DNA of 64,000 nucleotides from positions 224,574-288,573 of the forward strand of contig JAHEWK010000038.1 in assembly GCA_020740775.1 (NCBI GenBank). The letters run 5' to 3'. This DNA is from Ilyonectria destructans (lineage: Eukaryota; Ascomycota; Sordariomycetes; Hypocreales; Nectriaceae). Position numbers and translations under genes: made by a program. The notes under the pieces are model-generated. The model searched no databases. It worked only from the letters and a program-made list of their open reading frames with translations, and was not told where the DNA came from. Of the stretch, positions 1 to 12,622 are shown piece by piece. Positions within the stretch are counted from its first letter, which is position 1. Every line of letters starts with the position of its first letter.

Positions 1-1245
1 GGGCCGGTCAGAGAGGGGTTTTCTTATTTTCTTACCCCCCTTTCTGACTAAGGTCATGATATCAGACTATCAGAGGTTTCGTAATACAGGGTCATCTTCC
101 AACAGCAGGCATATCCATGTTTGGAAAAGACGGCATTTGTATGTCAAAATGCCAGGCAACGCAGCCAATCGGCAATCGGCAGGCAACGTGGCCAGGGGTA
201 AGGAAGGAGCAAGCCACTGGGGCGCACGAGCACGCCCCTAACCCCACGGCAGCTCGGCGGGGCAAAGGCGGGGCAAATCACGTTACCGTACACGTTACCG
301 TACAAATCAGCAAAGCCAATCAGAGGGAGTCTTGGCGCGGAGTTTGGCAGTGTGACGGCAGCCAAAATTCGCTGGCAGCTCGGGAGCGGTAGTAAACCCT
401 TCCACTCATTCTTCGTTTCAGGGCATGGGATTCCTACACCTAAACCATGGTAGGGAGCATCCAGTTCGGCTCAACCAGTATTCTCCTGTGATACTGAAAT
501 GATCGAGTGACCGAGCTTAACCAAGCCTCCTTAGGAGAACGGGTTCCAGAGTCTCTACCACACGGCTTCATGATCAGGATTCTTGCCGGATACGTTTTGG
601 TCCGGAAGAACCGCATTGGCAAAACTTGTACTTGTCAAACTAAGTTAGTTTTCTGCTTTTCCCACCAGCAGGCCAAACATTTCAAAGGGGTGAAACGCAG
701 ACTGGAAGGCGGTTAGCTCATACCTTGGGTTCGTAAGAAGGATTCCTAATCGTCGGGGGTTGAAAGGTAGTTCTCTCCATCCTTAGACCAAGACAGTCCT
801 GCGCTGTGGCAGCTCCTTCGGAGATAGCTAATAGCGGCGAGCTTGTAACCAACAGTGACGGAGTCAAGTCCAAAGGTAGCTCGATTGATAACAGAAAATG
901 TGAGGGAAATAACGTCAAGAGGGAACGACAGGCCGGAGGCGCGTCCCTGTTCTGATTCCTAGTCTATGCGTGTCAGACCGACAGCGCGTCCCTTTGGTAG
1001 AGGTAGCAAGGTGTCGGAGCAACAATGTTAGTCATGCCGAGACACACTTTTTGGCCGACGTCATGGGCCCGTACAGGAAGACCCAGAGAATCGAGAATAT
1101 AAATTCCGGGTAGGTGATACTGACGGTCTATTTGATCTGCCCTTATTACGGTCAACCGGTATTTGTTGACTCCAACCAATCCTCCTCTGACCACCCCCCA
1201 TTAGATATTACAGGCCCGGACAGTTCTATTCCCGCTCTATTTAGA
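1..1245. other. gene-free left edge
   Basis: I see no convincing coding region upstream of the transporter stop codon; the open frames here are short and match no family I recognise. The only local structure noticed is a 12-bp unit (CACGTTACCGTA) present twice in tandem at 279-302. The stretch from 1000 to 1245 is presumably the 3' untranslated and terminator region of the minus-strand transporter gene. Confidence 0.5.
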
Positions 1246-4200
1246 TCAGACCTTGCGCTTTTTGCCATAAAATGAAAACTTCTTAACCCTAAAGAGGTAG
1301 TAGGTTGCGGTGGCAATGAAGATATTGAACACCACGAAAGCCCAAACAATGCCAAAATTTCGCCACCGTTCGCTCCAGTAAATATCATTCCCAACTAGAT
1401 ATTGGTCCGCCACCTGCAGAGAACAGTATTGACACTTCTCGGTAGCATCCGAGTTCTGTAGTTGACCCGGAACCGTTTCCAAGTAGTCGGCGAGGTATTG
1501 GCCACAAGTCTGGCCAGCAGGGGGGTCGAAAATAGATGTCTCTGTATCAGAGCAAGTGACCTCACGGTCATGTAGGACCGTTGACACCATGGCTGCAACC
1601 CAATAGGAAAACGGCGAAACTCGGTACATAAAAGTCCAGAACCCAGGCAGGGCACTGGGGCTCTGAAGCACACCACAGAAGGTAAGGCTCATCATGGAGA
1701 GAAGCGTAACAACAGATCCTGCAGTCTGGGCATCCGGGAGCGCGGCGATCGTCATATGTGCAAAGGAGCTGGCGTAGATAAGAAGCTCGACGCAGGAGAG
1801 TAAGATGATGACTTGGCGTTCGGAACTTTGGATGCCAACAACCGGATAGTAGAAAGTGGCATACATCAAAATGCCGGCAAGTATTTGGTAAGGGATCTCC
1901 ACGAGTATGTTGGCAATGAGGAAAGCCTTCCAGGAATATGCCTTGCTAGGTCGTTCCCGGACCTCATAAAGAGAGCGCTGAGTAACGAAAAGGGGTTGAA
2001 TCTAGTGGCAAATTAGTTTTCCAGCTGCGAAGCCGTTTTCTGGGCTCGGGGCGAGACGAACCTGCTGTACCAAAATCGTAAAAATGGTGATCAGCATAAA
2101 CACCGCATACAGAACGTTGTTCATGCCAGCCAAACTTCCTTCGGCTTGGTAAAATGAAAAGCCAATAAAGAGACCAGCGACGATGCACAACGTCAGTTTG
2201 GCGAAAATGTAGCTTGGGGTTCTCCAATATTGCTGGAATACTCGATGGGTGACGACCCCCAACTGCAGAATGAATGGTGCTGCGAATTCTGCTCCCTCTG
2301 CTGAAGAGACTTGGTCAGGGCCGGAGGACTCGGTATTGCCATGCGAAATGATATCCTCAATTTCAGCATCCACGCCTCGTCGTTGCGGGCTCGAATTCCA
2401 GACCTGGTGCCAGTCTCCGGTACCGTTGACCAGCTCGAGCATGTACTCGGCAGGGTTCTCGTCATTGCCACATTCCCGAGCGCCGTTTGTTTCAAAGTAA
2501 TCCAACAGGGTACGGGAGTTGGGTCCAATGTCACCAAAATAGACTGTCCTGCCGCCCTTCGCGAGGAAGAGGAGACGGTCAAATTCCTGGAACAGGATGG
2601 CGCTGGGCTGGTGGATAGTACAAAGCACAGCTTGGCCTGCATCTGCAAGTTTCCGCAACAGGGCGCAAATTGACCAAGAGCTCTGCGAGTCGAGTCCGCT
2701 AGTCGGTTCGTCCAAGAAAAGGAGAAGCTTTGGCTTCGCAGCCAACTCAACAGCGATTGTAAGTAACTTGCGTTGTTCGACGTTTAATCCCTGTCCAGGA
2801 ACGCCAACGATAGCATCTGCAAAGTCTCTGATATTGAGCATATCAATGATATCCTCAACATATTTGAACTTTCTTTCTTTGCTGACGTGTTTAGGCTGAC
2901 GAAGAAGTGCACTGAACTGCAGGCTCTCTCGGACGGTCGAAGTCTCCAAGTGAAGGTCTGTCATGGTATTAGCCAACAATGCTTTCAAGTTTAGAGGGTC
3001 GATAGTAAATACCCTGTTGCTGGACATAACCAGTTTTGCGCTGAAAGCTAGCACCCAACGGACGCCCGCTTACAAGCATATCGCCTGTGATAACACCGAT
3101 CGAGGTACGTTGAGCGAGAGCATCAAGAAGAGTCGTCTTTCCAGCGCCGCTGGAACCCATCAATGCCGTCAGGGTTCCCGGTTTGACCCACCCGGAGACA
3201 TGGTCGAGCAACCTCCGAGGCTCGCCTTTGATCTCAATATCGTAGACAATGTCCTTCCAGACGAAGGTATCTGTTTGGGGTTGCATCGCAGCAAGAGCGC
3301 CACCTTCTGTTTGAGGTCTCTCTTTCGCGCCCTGTATCATTTCTTCGTCAGATACCGCGCCGCGAGCCCCCTTTTTGAGGTGTGCAGGGACGCGGCCGCG
3401 CAAGAAGACCAAGGCCTCCGCCGTCCCTTGCGTAACTGAGTTCAACTCCGTAGCGAGGAAATATATACCCATCAACGCAATAAGGAAGGCCATAAGAATC
3501 CCGAAATTTCGCCAAACGTGCGAGTAATGGTACTCAAAGCTGGCCGCGATGTATGAATCACCATTGACTGTGTGTCGGCCAGCGATAGCGCCAACAGCTG
3601 AGCAGATCCACGAGTTTCCGACGTTTGGCGAGTAGGAGGGAATTATGGTCGAACAAATGAATTCCCTGCCATGGAATTCATTTGCGATAAGGATCTCAAA
3701 GGCGTAGAAGAGCGGATTAATCCAACGGATCCAGCTGAACCAGTCATGCATCTGCGGGACGGCTACGACAAAGCCAGTATAAATGACCAGCGCAAGAACC
3801 AGAACTCCAGCGAGGGACATGGCTTGCGAAACAGTCTTGGTTATGGCCGCCATTGTCCTGAATACCGCAGCCATGATGAATGTTGCCATGTAGGAAATGA
3901 GGAAGTAGAGGAAGAACGGACCGGCTTCTCGGCGTAGTCCGGATAAGAAATATAGAACCAGATTGAACGCAACGGACGTGATGAACTTGATTGGAATATC
4001 TGTGATGATTCCCGCGATCGCCTCGGTAGCCGGATGGTAGAATGCGTACGACTTGTGCTTCTCGACAATCTCCCGCTGGTTGTAGAGGCTGGTAATCTCC
4101 GAGATAGCAGCAAGAGCATTGATCAAGACGGCCATGAACAATACCGCGCCTTTGGATGCTAGATTTGCCGTCGCATTGACTTGGCCGTAGTAAATGGACC

Positions 4201-5944
4201 CAACCACGATTGCAATGACGATCTGGCTTAGTACGGCGGCCAAGGTCGCCGACTTGTCGTTCCAGATGCGCTGAAAGCCCCGTCTTGTATTGAGTCTCAC
4301 CTGCATCGGGACGCTGATCAGATATGGTGAACCCGGGCGGGTGTGCTTTGACTGGGCAAGCTGTTTCTGCTTGCGAAATTCTTGAGCGTTTGCGCCCGAG
4401 TCATCAACCGGGAACTCCTCTTGGTGCTGCTCAAGCTCTGTCTGCAGGGCTTTGAACTCGGGCGACCGTCTCCAGTACTCTTCGAATTCTTCGGGCGTGC
4501 GGGGTACCCTTTCTTCCATTCCCTTCCGGGGTCGTCTTTCGTCAAGATTAGTGACAGACGTTAGGAAATCCCCGGTTGTTTGACGTGACGCGCATTCCCA
4601 ACCCTGCCTCTCGAAGAAGGCCCTTGCTTGACTTGATGGGCCAAAGTAAATTTGCCGTCCCTCGTACAGTACTGTAGCCTTGTCGAAAAGATCGTAGATA
4701 GATTGGCTAGCTTGATAGATAGCAACCGCGTTGGCTACCTCCGTCGTGTCGCAGGCGAAGCGTAATGTTTGGACGAACTTGAGGGCGCTCGCGGAATCTA
4801 ATCCACGCGTACTATTAAGGAGTTAGTATGTGCTGTTGGACCGACTGGGTTGATACTTGCCTGTTATCCCATGCGAACAACGGCGCACCTGCAACGATCA
4901 TTTCGGCAATGCTAACGCGCTTCCTCTCACCCCCGGACACGCCTCGGATAAAGTCATTGCCGACCTTCGTGTTGTATGTATGGCTCAATCCACACACAGT
5001 CATAACAACCTTGGCCGCGTATTGGCAGAATTCTTCTCGGGACATGCCATGGATCCTATGGCTCGGGGTTCGGCATGAAGCTGCAAACTCGAGTGTCTGC
5101 CCTACGGTAAGGTGAGGGAAGTGTTTGTCAACCTGTGGAAGAGCGTCTCTGTCAGCGACTGCAGTTCTTTCTAACCTTGATAGATTGCACATACTTCTTG
5201 GTTGTAGATGGCCTCGCCCTTGAATTCTTTCATCATAACGTTCTGGGGGATGCCGTTGTAGTTGATGTCTGCATCTTCATACAGTTCCAGGCCATGCAGC
5301 TCTCCACACATAGACTTGAGGAGGGTGCTGCATCCAGAGCCTGGTCTTCCCAGTACAATCAAAAGCTCCCCGCTTTTGACAAGCCCGTTGAAGTTGTGGA
5401 GAATCTGCTTGGGGGCCTTGGCACGGAAGCTCAGGAGTTCGCCAGGACGCAATGGGCTAGTCAGGTAATCGCCCACTGTGGATTGCAATTGGAGTGCTTC
5501 CCCGGTGCCAGAAACACCCAGGTTGCGAAAGGCGATTCCGGCTTTCCTGACCATGTGCCCTTGGTCTCTAAACTGCTGAACGAAATGCTGTAGCCATTTG
5601 GCAAGGTCGAACTGATCGCTTTCTGGGTTCAATGCGGGGTTACTTTCAACAGCCCCATCTGAACCTGTTTCCCTTGCCGTGTTAGATTGATGGGTAAGGG
5701 TCGTCGCTATTCTTGTCAACTCCCTCCTCTCATCCTCTCCGAGAGTTGCAAAGTCGCCATCTAGAGTGTTGCGTCTCGCATTGCTGACATTGGCAGAGTC
5801 TCCCGTCGGACGTAACTTGAGCGGCATAAACAAGGTGTCTGCCTCCTCGTCTCCTTCCTTGACATGGCGTGGAGTTATGGACGAAGTGTGGGACGATGAG
5901 GTTGCCGGAGGTGCTTGAGACTGCCCATTAGAAGATGGATCCAT
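1246..5944 (-). CDS. PDR-type (ABCG) multidrug ABC transporter
   Basis: Five exons (5944-5195, 5132-4861, 4811-3013, 2957-2062, 2001-1246) sum to a 1490-residue protein, the normal full size for a fungal pleiotropic-drug-resistance pump. The order is NBD1-TMD1-NBD2-TMD2. NBD1 shows the degenerate PDR Walker [14 protein letters not shown] (about residue 199), signature [13 protein letters not shown] and degenerate Walker B ending AWDN. NBD2 has canonical Walker [15 protein letters not shown], the weak signature [11 protein letters not shown] and Walker [16 protein letters not shown]. Hydrophobic blocks after each NBD are the transmembrane helices; the last about 45 residues end in a basic tail. 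Such proteins export xenobiotics and lipids across the plasma membrane using ATP. The second intron (4812-4860) has a GC donor. The start at 5944 is the first ATG and opens a serine-rich cytosolic tail. The substrate cannot be read from sequence; the Zn2Cys6 gene at 9256 is a possible but unproven regulator. Confidence 0.95.
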
Positions 5945-6866
5945 TTTGAGCTTGGGGCTCCGATGAGAGCGAATGTATTTGCAAAGAGGGTTCTGTCAAG
6001 TCGTTGTTGATGGTACTGGGGAGAGATTGTATGAGAAATCCGGGGAAGGTGAAGGGTATTATATACAATGCCGGCGAGAGATCCAGCCGTAGTGCCAACA
6101 GGGTGATCGGGCTCTAGGGCTCAATTATTCCCCGTCAGTTGGAAGGCTATCGTCGTTCTGACCTCCGTCGTCGCCGTTGAGTTCCGATGGTATTCCGTCC
6201 ACAGCGGATGCTACATCATGGCACTAATGGGGATTGAGTTCAGCCAATTGCAAGCAGTTCTGTCCTTTCCGCACAAGGGTGTCTCAGCAGCAACGGGCGT
6301 CTCTGCGGACAATCCGACGGCAGTTATCTGCCGACGATTTCTCCCTTACGTCACTGGCAAGCACTGGTCTCGAGCGGCGCCAACATTGGAGACACTTTTG
6401 GAAGAACATGACAGACAAACTAGTCTCGATTTGTGCAAAAGCAGAGGCTGTAAAGAATGTAGCTTGATATGGCTGGTTCCATTTTTCCCAAATGCGCTTA
6501 CGCATGTGAGTACTCACAAACGCAACGCACGTCACCATAATACGTCCATAAACGACCAAATTAGAGCCAACTTGGGTTCCTTATTCAAGTGGAGACTTAA
6601 ACTATAAAACTGATATCTTTAGCCTTAAGTAATTTACCATATCGTATACGCGAATTTGGCGTGCTGATTTGGGTGTCCGGGTTGAATTGCAGCCCCCTTG
6701 TCCCGGTGTCGAGAACCAGGTCGTTACAGCTAAGCTCAAACGGGTTTGCTGAAATACCCCATAAGCACTTAACAAACTCAATTCCAAGCCACCAGTAACA
6801 GGACGGGAGATGCCAATCTCATAACAATCAAAATCATGCAAATGGACAAAGGAGCTAAGTCCCCGG
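5945..6866. other. upstream region of the ABC transporter, no gene seen
   Basis: This stretch holds the promoter and 5' leader of the minus-strand transporter. Small open frames at 6218-6607 and 6602-6922 have no recognisable domain and no intron logic linking them, so I do not call them genes. Confidence 0.5.
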
Positions 6867-7017
6867 TACTGGTGGGCGCCTCTAATCCGGCCCCCCCCAA
6901 TAAGGTTAGGGTTAAGTATCAAATTTTGCGAATCAAGGGGACTTTTTGTGAATCACTGACCCCCCCTAGGGAGCGGAGCGACCGTGGGAGGAGCCGGATT
7001 AGAGGCGCCCACCAGTA
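6867..7017. mobile_element. 151-bp TA-flanked MITE (Tc1/mariner-type ends)
   Basis: Perfect terminal inverted repeats of about 23-24 bp (outer end CTGGTGGGCGCCTCTAATCC) lie at 6869-6891 and 6994-7015, each bordered by the dinucleotide TA. This fits insertion of a Tc1/mariner/pogo-type non-autonomous element at a TA target. The interior has no coding capacity and contains a GC-rich block and a short TTAGGGTTA stretch, probably chance. Confidence 0.7.
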
Positions 7018-7845
7018 ATAGCGCAGGCAGCAGGCAACCAAATGCGCATCTACCACGTAGTACCAAAACATAATTCGGATTAGCATGTGGAGGTAACTTC
7101 GACGGCGTGCAGTCTATCAACAAATATCAGGGACCTGCACCCACTGTTTTCCTGCGGCGCTGCGGCATCTTCCAAGACTGCTAGACACGGTCGCTACTCA
7201 ATTACCGGACCCCACCCAACATGCCTAAATTATGGGACTTTTTGAGATATGCGGCAAGGGTCTTAAACTCCGACCACGTGCTGAGATCAACCCTGTAAAC
7301 TCCGGCTCTAAGATATGGTTGGTGGTTATGGTAAATTCAATTTTGGACGGCTAATAAAGCTTCAAAGGAGAGGGTGAGAGAGGTTTCAATTGAACGTTGC
7401 GTATTCATGTTCTTGACATTATTAAGTGTCTGGTAAGAGGGAGAATCATTAATTGCGTCGGAGCTGAGGTTCAAAATTGGAAGCATTGTATCAATTGCAC
7501 AAAAGAAAAGAAGTAACAACAACATTTGGCGACACGGGCAAGGTTGTCTCGAAGGGAGAGAGGTTCAAGACAAATGATAGCGCGGTCCGCCATTTCCAAA
7601 ACTGTGAACCATCTCCATCCGTGGTGTGAGTCAGATATCAAGGTACGGTCTCTTTGTTTACGCGCATCCATGATAGGGGATTTTGGTGCCTGGCATATCG
7701 ACATGTGAAAAGACGCAAACGCCCCCACACTACACCCTTTCTTGGGATATGGCTTCGCTGATCAACATCGTCGCCTGGCGCTGACACAACTTAATCCAAC
7801 CTAGAGACGACGGAACTTTTGCGCCTTTGAAAGAGCCCGGTTTCT

Positions 7846-7870
7846 GGTTCCGGTTCCGGTTCCGGTTCCG
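7846..7870. repeat. GGTTCC microsatellite, about four units
   Basis: The hexamer GGTTCC is repeated in tandem roughly four times. No associated gene is evident. Confidence 0.8.
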
Positions 7871-9005
7871 AGGAAGCGAAGTCGAAGCGACCAGCGAAAC
7901 GTCAAAACCAATACCTCGAAAAACCTTAGGGGTCGTAGTTTCAAAGACCTTGCCTGACAAAGTCAAGACCAGGCCCTTCTTTAAGGCATAGCATGTTGAT
8001 TAGCGTGGCCCTCAAGCTCCCAAACGGTGGGGAATCCTGGGCTCATAACCAAGAGCAAGCAGGATCGGGTCGCAGCCCCAGCCAAGCGCCCGCAAAATAA
8101 TAACATCCAAGATGTTCCAGACGTGGTGATCAACGAACCAGGGGTCGTAATGGGTTAGAAGGACACGGCATTCGATCCCCTGGGACGCCCGTAAGGCTTG
8201 TGGTCACTCATATTGGTACTTTTATTCCCTGCTAACTTCTAAGCAGACAGAAGTACTGTTAATCCGTTGCAATCCGATTGGCTTAAACCCCTGGACTTTT
8301 GTCTCCACAAGCCTTGTGGCATCCCAAGGGCTATCATAGGACAGCATTGAAATGAGGATATCCTTGCATTGACAAACAGCCGATTAGACTTTAAACCTCA
8401 AATTGGGCACTTCAACTAACTAATTTTCGAGCTTCTCGTGGAATGAGACAGGGAGATGGCCAAACCTCGACGATTTTTGGGTTTTGGGCTTTGTCCCCTG
8501 AGTTATCCTCGTTCATCAAAGAAACGCCGAGTCGACTCCGTCAACGCTTTGACCCTGTTGCCACCTGGTGTCTCAGTGAAAAGCTAACACTTGTCGAGTC
8601 TAACTCGTAACCTTTGAGGACCTGGCTCGTCTGAATGGAAACAATTCATAAGTACGTACCGGATGATCATTTCCGCAACCGTATACCGGCACCATATCGT
8701 GGGGCCCATGCCAGGTCATGGCACGGGCTCCAACGGGTGGGATTGTGGGATGAAAAATCAATCAGCAAGGAAATAAGGGCCATGCACCCCATCCCATCAT
8801 CCATGGAGGGGGACCTATCATGGAGGCCGGCTTCACGGCATGCCTGGGTCAGCCCGAGATCCCTTGCCCGCTCGTAGCTTGCATTCAATCTGCATCAAGT
8901 ATCATAGCTTTTCTGAGCCTTACCCTGGGTCGAGTAGACGCCCACGGCGATGCACGTTTTGTAGTCTGGCCTCATCCAGCTCGCACGTTTATACGTGTCC
9001 ACAAC

Positions 9006-9170
9006 TCCCCCCTTTCTATTAAGCTCGCTGACCTGCTTCTCTTTTATTAACATTTTTCTCTCTTCGGCCTTTCTTCTTTCTGAGCAGCTTCTTCTTATTA
9101 TACATCCTCCTTCCCGGGTGTTCGGTTCCTATTCCATCCACCCTCTTACCCCTTCCATCCCACTTACACA
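9006..9170 (+). promoter_or_regulatory. CT-rich leader upstream of the Zn2Cys6 gene
   Basis: A strongly pyrimidine-biased strand (runs of CT and TTC) lies 90-250 bp before the start codon at 9256. Fungal promoters often carry CT-rich blocks just upstream of the transcription start, so this is a plausible core-promoter/5' leader region. The assignment is by composition and position only. Confidence 0.35.
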
Positions 9171-9255
9171 CACGTAATACCTTGTACTTACACACCCATA
9201 TTTTGACTGGATGTCACTATAACCTATCCGTCCTACAATACAGACAACACCAGCA

Positions 9256-10455
9256 ATGGGCTCAAGAACCTTGTCCTCTCCTCCCATCAAGGTTCACAAA
9301 TCGACTCTGTCCAGAAGGAGCACCTCGTCAAGTACGAAGTCAGTCAAGCCTATGCACCGTACCTCGATGCAAGCGAGCCCTAGTGCTGGTATGGATGGTC
9401 GATATAGACGTGTCTGGAAGGCTTGTGAAAGATGTCGAATGAAGAAGACCAAGGTTTGTACCTTATGTCTATAATTATCTCGTCCCAACTAATATAACCA
9501 GTGCGACGGCGAGTTCCCCTGCAAGCGATGCAAGGACGATGGCCTGGTCTGCGCTGCTGGTTTTAGAAAGAAGATGGAATACAAGCAGCCGCCGCGAGGG
9601 TATGTAGTGTTGTAGTGTGACACCTTGAGCACCGGCCCACGTACATATCACTTACATGCAACCAGATACGCCGAGGTCTTAGAAAACACCCAATTCGCTC
9701 TCACCGCTACTATCCACAAGCTCTACTCCATGATCCGAAATAACCAGCCCTGGGAGCTCGGTGAGCCTGAGTTAAACGACCGGGGCCAGCCCGTCATCCA
9801 TAATATCGTCCAGAAGCTAGGCTGCATCCGAGGCGATAGCGATATCGACCTCCCTATTGACTTAGTATTCCCCGAAGATGAAGCCGGCATCGTTAAACTG
9901 GCCCGCCAGCTCGAGGAGCAGCAGAAAGGAAATAAACCCAGGAAGGAGGTTAAGGGTGCAGACTCTTCCGTATATAATCAAACGCAGCGGGCATCACTAT
10001 CAGAACTTGTTCATTCTGACTTTAAGCATGACTACCAAAAGGCCGCCTTTAGCAGCAACAACGCCATGGTCCTATCACCTCAGAGCTCTACCTCCAGTAG
10101 CGACTTCGACTTTACGCCTCCACCGCCCGAAATCAACGCATCGGCCATGTTCCCCACGCAGTCGCCCTCGATACCAAGCTCTCCCGCCTGGCCTTCCATC
10201 TCGGCCGAGGCTCAACCCAGCGATCTCACCATGCACTTCCTCCAACGGCCCGGTGTGCTGGGTAGCATGGACATCTTATATCAAGGGCTTTTGGAGTCAG
10301 AGTTTGGCACCATCAATCCTCACGTTCTGTCATGTCCTAACCCCGAAGTCATGATGGGTATGGATGACCCGATGATTTATTCTGGCTACGACGGCGAACC
10401 GATGGACGATACTCTCAGCGCAAGCATGTATAACAGAAACGGGCCCCGTTTCTAG
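9256..10455 (+). CDS. Zn2Cys6 fungal-type transcription factor
   Basis: Three exons (9256-9453, 9502-9599, 9666-10455) give 361 residues. The binuclear zinc cluster is C57-x2-C60-x6-C67-x5-C73-x2-C76-x6-C83, and the first intron interrupts the cluster just before the third cysteine. Family members bind DNA, usually as dimers at CGG-containing sites. No fungal_trans (PF04082) domain is visible; after the finger the protein is a Ser/Pro/acidic-rich stretch, typical of a compact activator. The N-terminus is Ser/Thr/Lys-rich. It converges with the NmrA-like gene, the two stop codons being about 45 bp apart. Target genes are unknown; the ABC transporter upstream is one candidate. Confidence 0.88.
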
Positions 10456-10498
10456 GTATGGTTCTTCTTTCGAAATACGTCTCCGCTCGCTCAATATA

Positions 10499-11559
10499 TC
10501 ACGCCTCGATCCAATACTTTTCCACGTATTCCCGAACACTTATAGGCTGTACCTCAGGGCACAGACCGTTTACCACAGGGCGTAAAACTCCCTCGTCTTC
10601 TCTATCTCGAATATGGGCAAGGTCGAAGTCAGTCCATAAGCGCCCCATAAAGTCATCCTGAGGGGTATTCTCCAGCTTTTCCTCCAGGTCTTCCCGGTTG
10701 AGGACGGTGACGTTGAACCTTTTCCCTGTGACGGATTCGGCGTGGCTCAAGAGCTCTCCCATCGTCAAGGTATCGCCAGCCATACTCATGTCTTCTTCCC
10801 ACTTTGGCAAGTCGAGAGACGCAGCGACGAACCGACCAACGTCAGGTAGCGTCGTGAATGTGATCCGAGGCCACGTGCCGTCGTCTTTGATGGGGAGCTC
10901 GGCGATGCCGTTCCTCATCCCAATGAGATGAGCTCCAGATTTGTCCGCCAGGGGACCCTGCCGATGGAGCCCTGCGCAGGCTTCATCCTCGCCCGACTTA
11001 TAGCCAAAACCCTTCCTGAGCTGGTCGAGAGTCGTCACCTCGCCAGATTCTGGCCCCGACGGTGGGAAAATTCCATGGCCAATGCAGTTCATGAATGATC
11101 CATGGTTGAAGTTGGCGAATTCGTCGTGCCCCTCTGCTTGATGCACTCCTCCTGGACGCCATGGTTCGCCCATCGGAGGGTTCCTATGGCCTCCCATCCC
11201 TTTGAACCGAAGCCCCATTGGGAGGGGGCGAAGCGCCTGCAGCTAGCTTCGATGGCAGCATGGAGCAGGTTGATCTGAACCTGGGCTTGGGTGTCATCGT
11301 GAGCGGAGGTGACGGACACGACGGTATGTACACCTTTCAGAGCGCTGGCGAGTGATTCCGATGATAAGTAGTCCACGACACGGATTGTGTGACGCTCCGC
11401 TTTAATTTCGTCGATCGCACCGAGCCAGAGAGGGACGCGAGGGGAACGCGAGAGGATAACGACATCCCATTGAGCAAGTCTCTTATTTGCAAAGACTGCG
11501 GTGGTGATAGCACGACCAAGGCTGGCAGAGGTGCCACCGGCGATAGCTAAGGTCGGCAT
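10499..11559 (-). CDS. NmrA-like / isoflavone-reductase-like NAD(P)-binding protein, with one frameshift
   Basis: The N-terminal half starts at 11559 with a Rossmann motif close to GGTSASLGRAI, and the second half contains FANFNHGSFMN and GHGIFPPSGPESG. These are typical of fungal NmrA-family proteins, which bind NAD(P) and act as reductases or redox-sensing regulators. The two halves lie in different frames. The switch falls at about 11130 beside a run of four G; one extra base would rejoin the frames and give 1062 coding bases, or 353 residues, the usual family length. There is no splice-site pair at the switch, so it is either a real one-base deletion or a sequence error. The gene is single-exon and convergent with the Zn2Cys6 gene. 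Confidence 0.82.
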
Positions 11560-12349
11560 TGGGAATAGGGCGTGGGAACTTTGGACGCAATAGACGAAAG
11601 GATGGAGAGTAGGTAGGTAGGTAGGTTTTTATTCGCCCGGGGGGACACACCCCAGAGGGCCTTTGCACTAAGCTGTTTCCGTTTCGTACAGAGCTTGCAT
11701 AACCACCCGAAGCCCAACAATTTTCACTTTGAATGACTGATCTAATCTGGTGTATATGCCATGACAGGCCTGCTTGAAGGCCAATTTCTCCAAGTGTTCA
11801 GCATCCTATACTCAGCAGCTGAAGCACGGTCTGCCAAAATGAGACTGTTAGTAGGATTCGATCTGAATACTTAGTGTGTTTGAGGCTTCTTATTCATGTC
11901 AAGCCTCCCTGTTGCAATGGCGAATTTGATCGTCGCCCGTACTGCCTGCATGTTTGGCGCAGCCTGAGAGGCACGGGGAGGGCCCAGCCGCAAGTGGGGC
12001 TATTATGTTCAGACTAATAGTGTGAACTACAGTTTGCACTGTAGTTTAGTTTCGACCTTGACGGACGGACCAATAGTTCAGTTTGCGTATCTCAGACAAA
12101 CTGGCAGTTTAGTGTAGCCAAGTCGAACGGATTGGCAGTTTAGTGTGACCAAGGCAAACGCACTTAAGGAGCAGTTTGAGGCTTTCACACGCACTGGTTG
12201 CACTATTAGGAGCCCCGTGTTGGATATGGCATTGAGCTTCTTCAGGGCATTTCCAAATGAATTCCGTAAAATCTTGGCCATTTGCAAAAGCATCAACCAT
12301 AGCCTATAGCTCGGTTTGAGCTTTGTAGAGTTGAACAACTGATGCGAAG
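11560..12349. other. intergenic region with short direct and inverted repeats
   Basis: No supported gene. A roughly 20-bp unit (GGCAGTTTAGTGT followed by a CCAAG-like end) occurs twice at about 12105 and 12135, and an AACTACAG/CTGTAGTT inverted repeat lies near 12026-12047. These may be remnants of transposon ends or promoter elements. The region stops at the 19-bp outer end of the transposon nest. Confidence 0.4.
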
Positions 12350-12405
12350 TGCAGTGATCGGAATGGTCCGGTATGGTATGGTATGAGGGTCAAACCATAC
12401 TATAC

Positions 12406-12499
12406 GGGGGCTCATACAGGCACAGCTAGCTGTGCCAATAAGACCACGTGACTTTTTGCACAGCTAGCTGTGCAAATAAGATCTGTTATGTAAGCCCGA
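12406..12499 (+). repeat. left terminal inverted repeat of the MULE
   Basis: This 94-bp arm pairs with 17309-17402. It contains the palindromes at 12419-12436 and 12458-12473. Confidence 0.9.
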
Positions 12500-12622
12500 A
12501 AAGGGGTAATATACCGCAAATTGGCCCTTCAATTCAACAGTCAACGGCTTCTTCAGCATCAATTCAACGATCAACTGCTTCTACAGCATCAATTCAACTT
12601 GCCGCGCCTTTCTTCTGCTACA

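Larger units (their letters stand above)
7018..9255. other. long intergenic stretch before the Zn2Cys6 gene
   Basis: More than 2 kb without a supported gene. The open frames present are short, lack family motifs and show no plausible splicing. A hexanucleotide microsatellite lies at 7846-7870, and a pyrimidine-rich tract precedes the regulator gene. It could hold decayed repeats, but I cannot assign any. Confidence 0.45.
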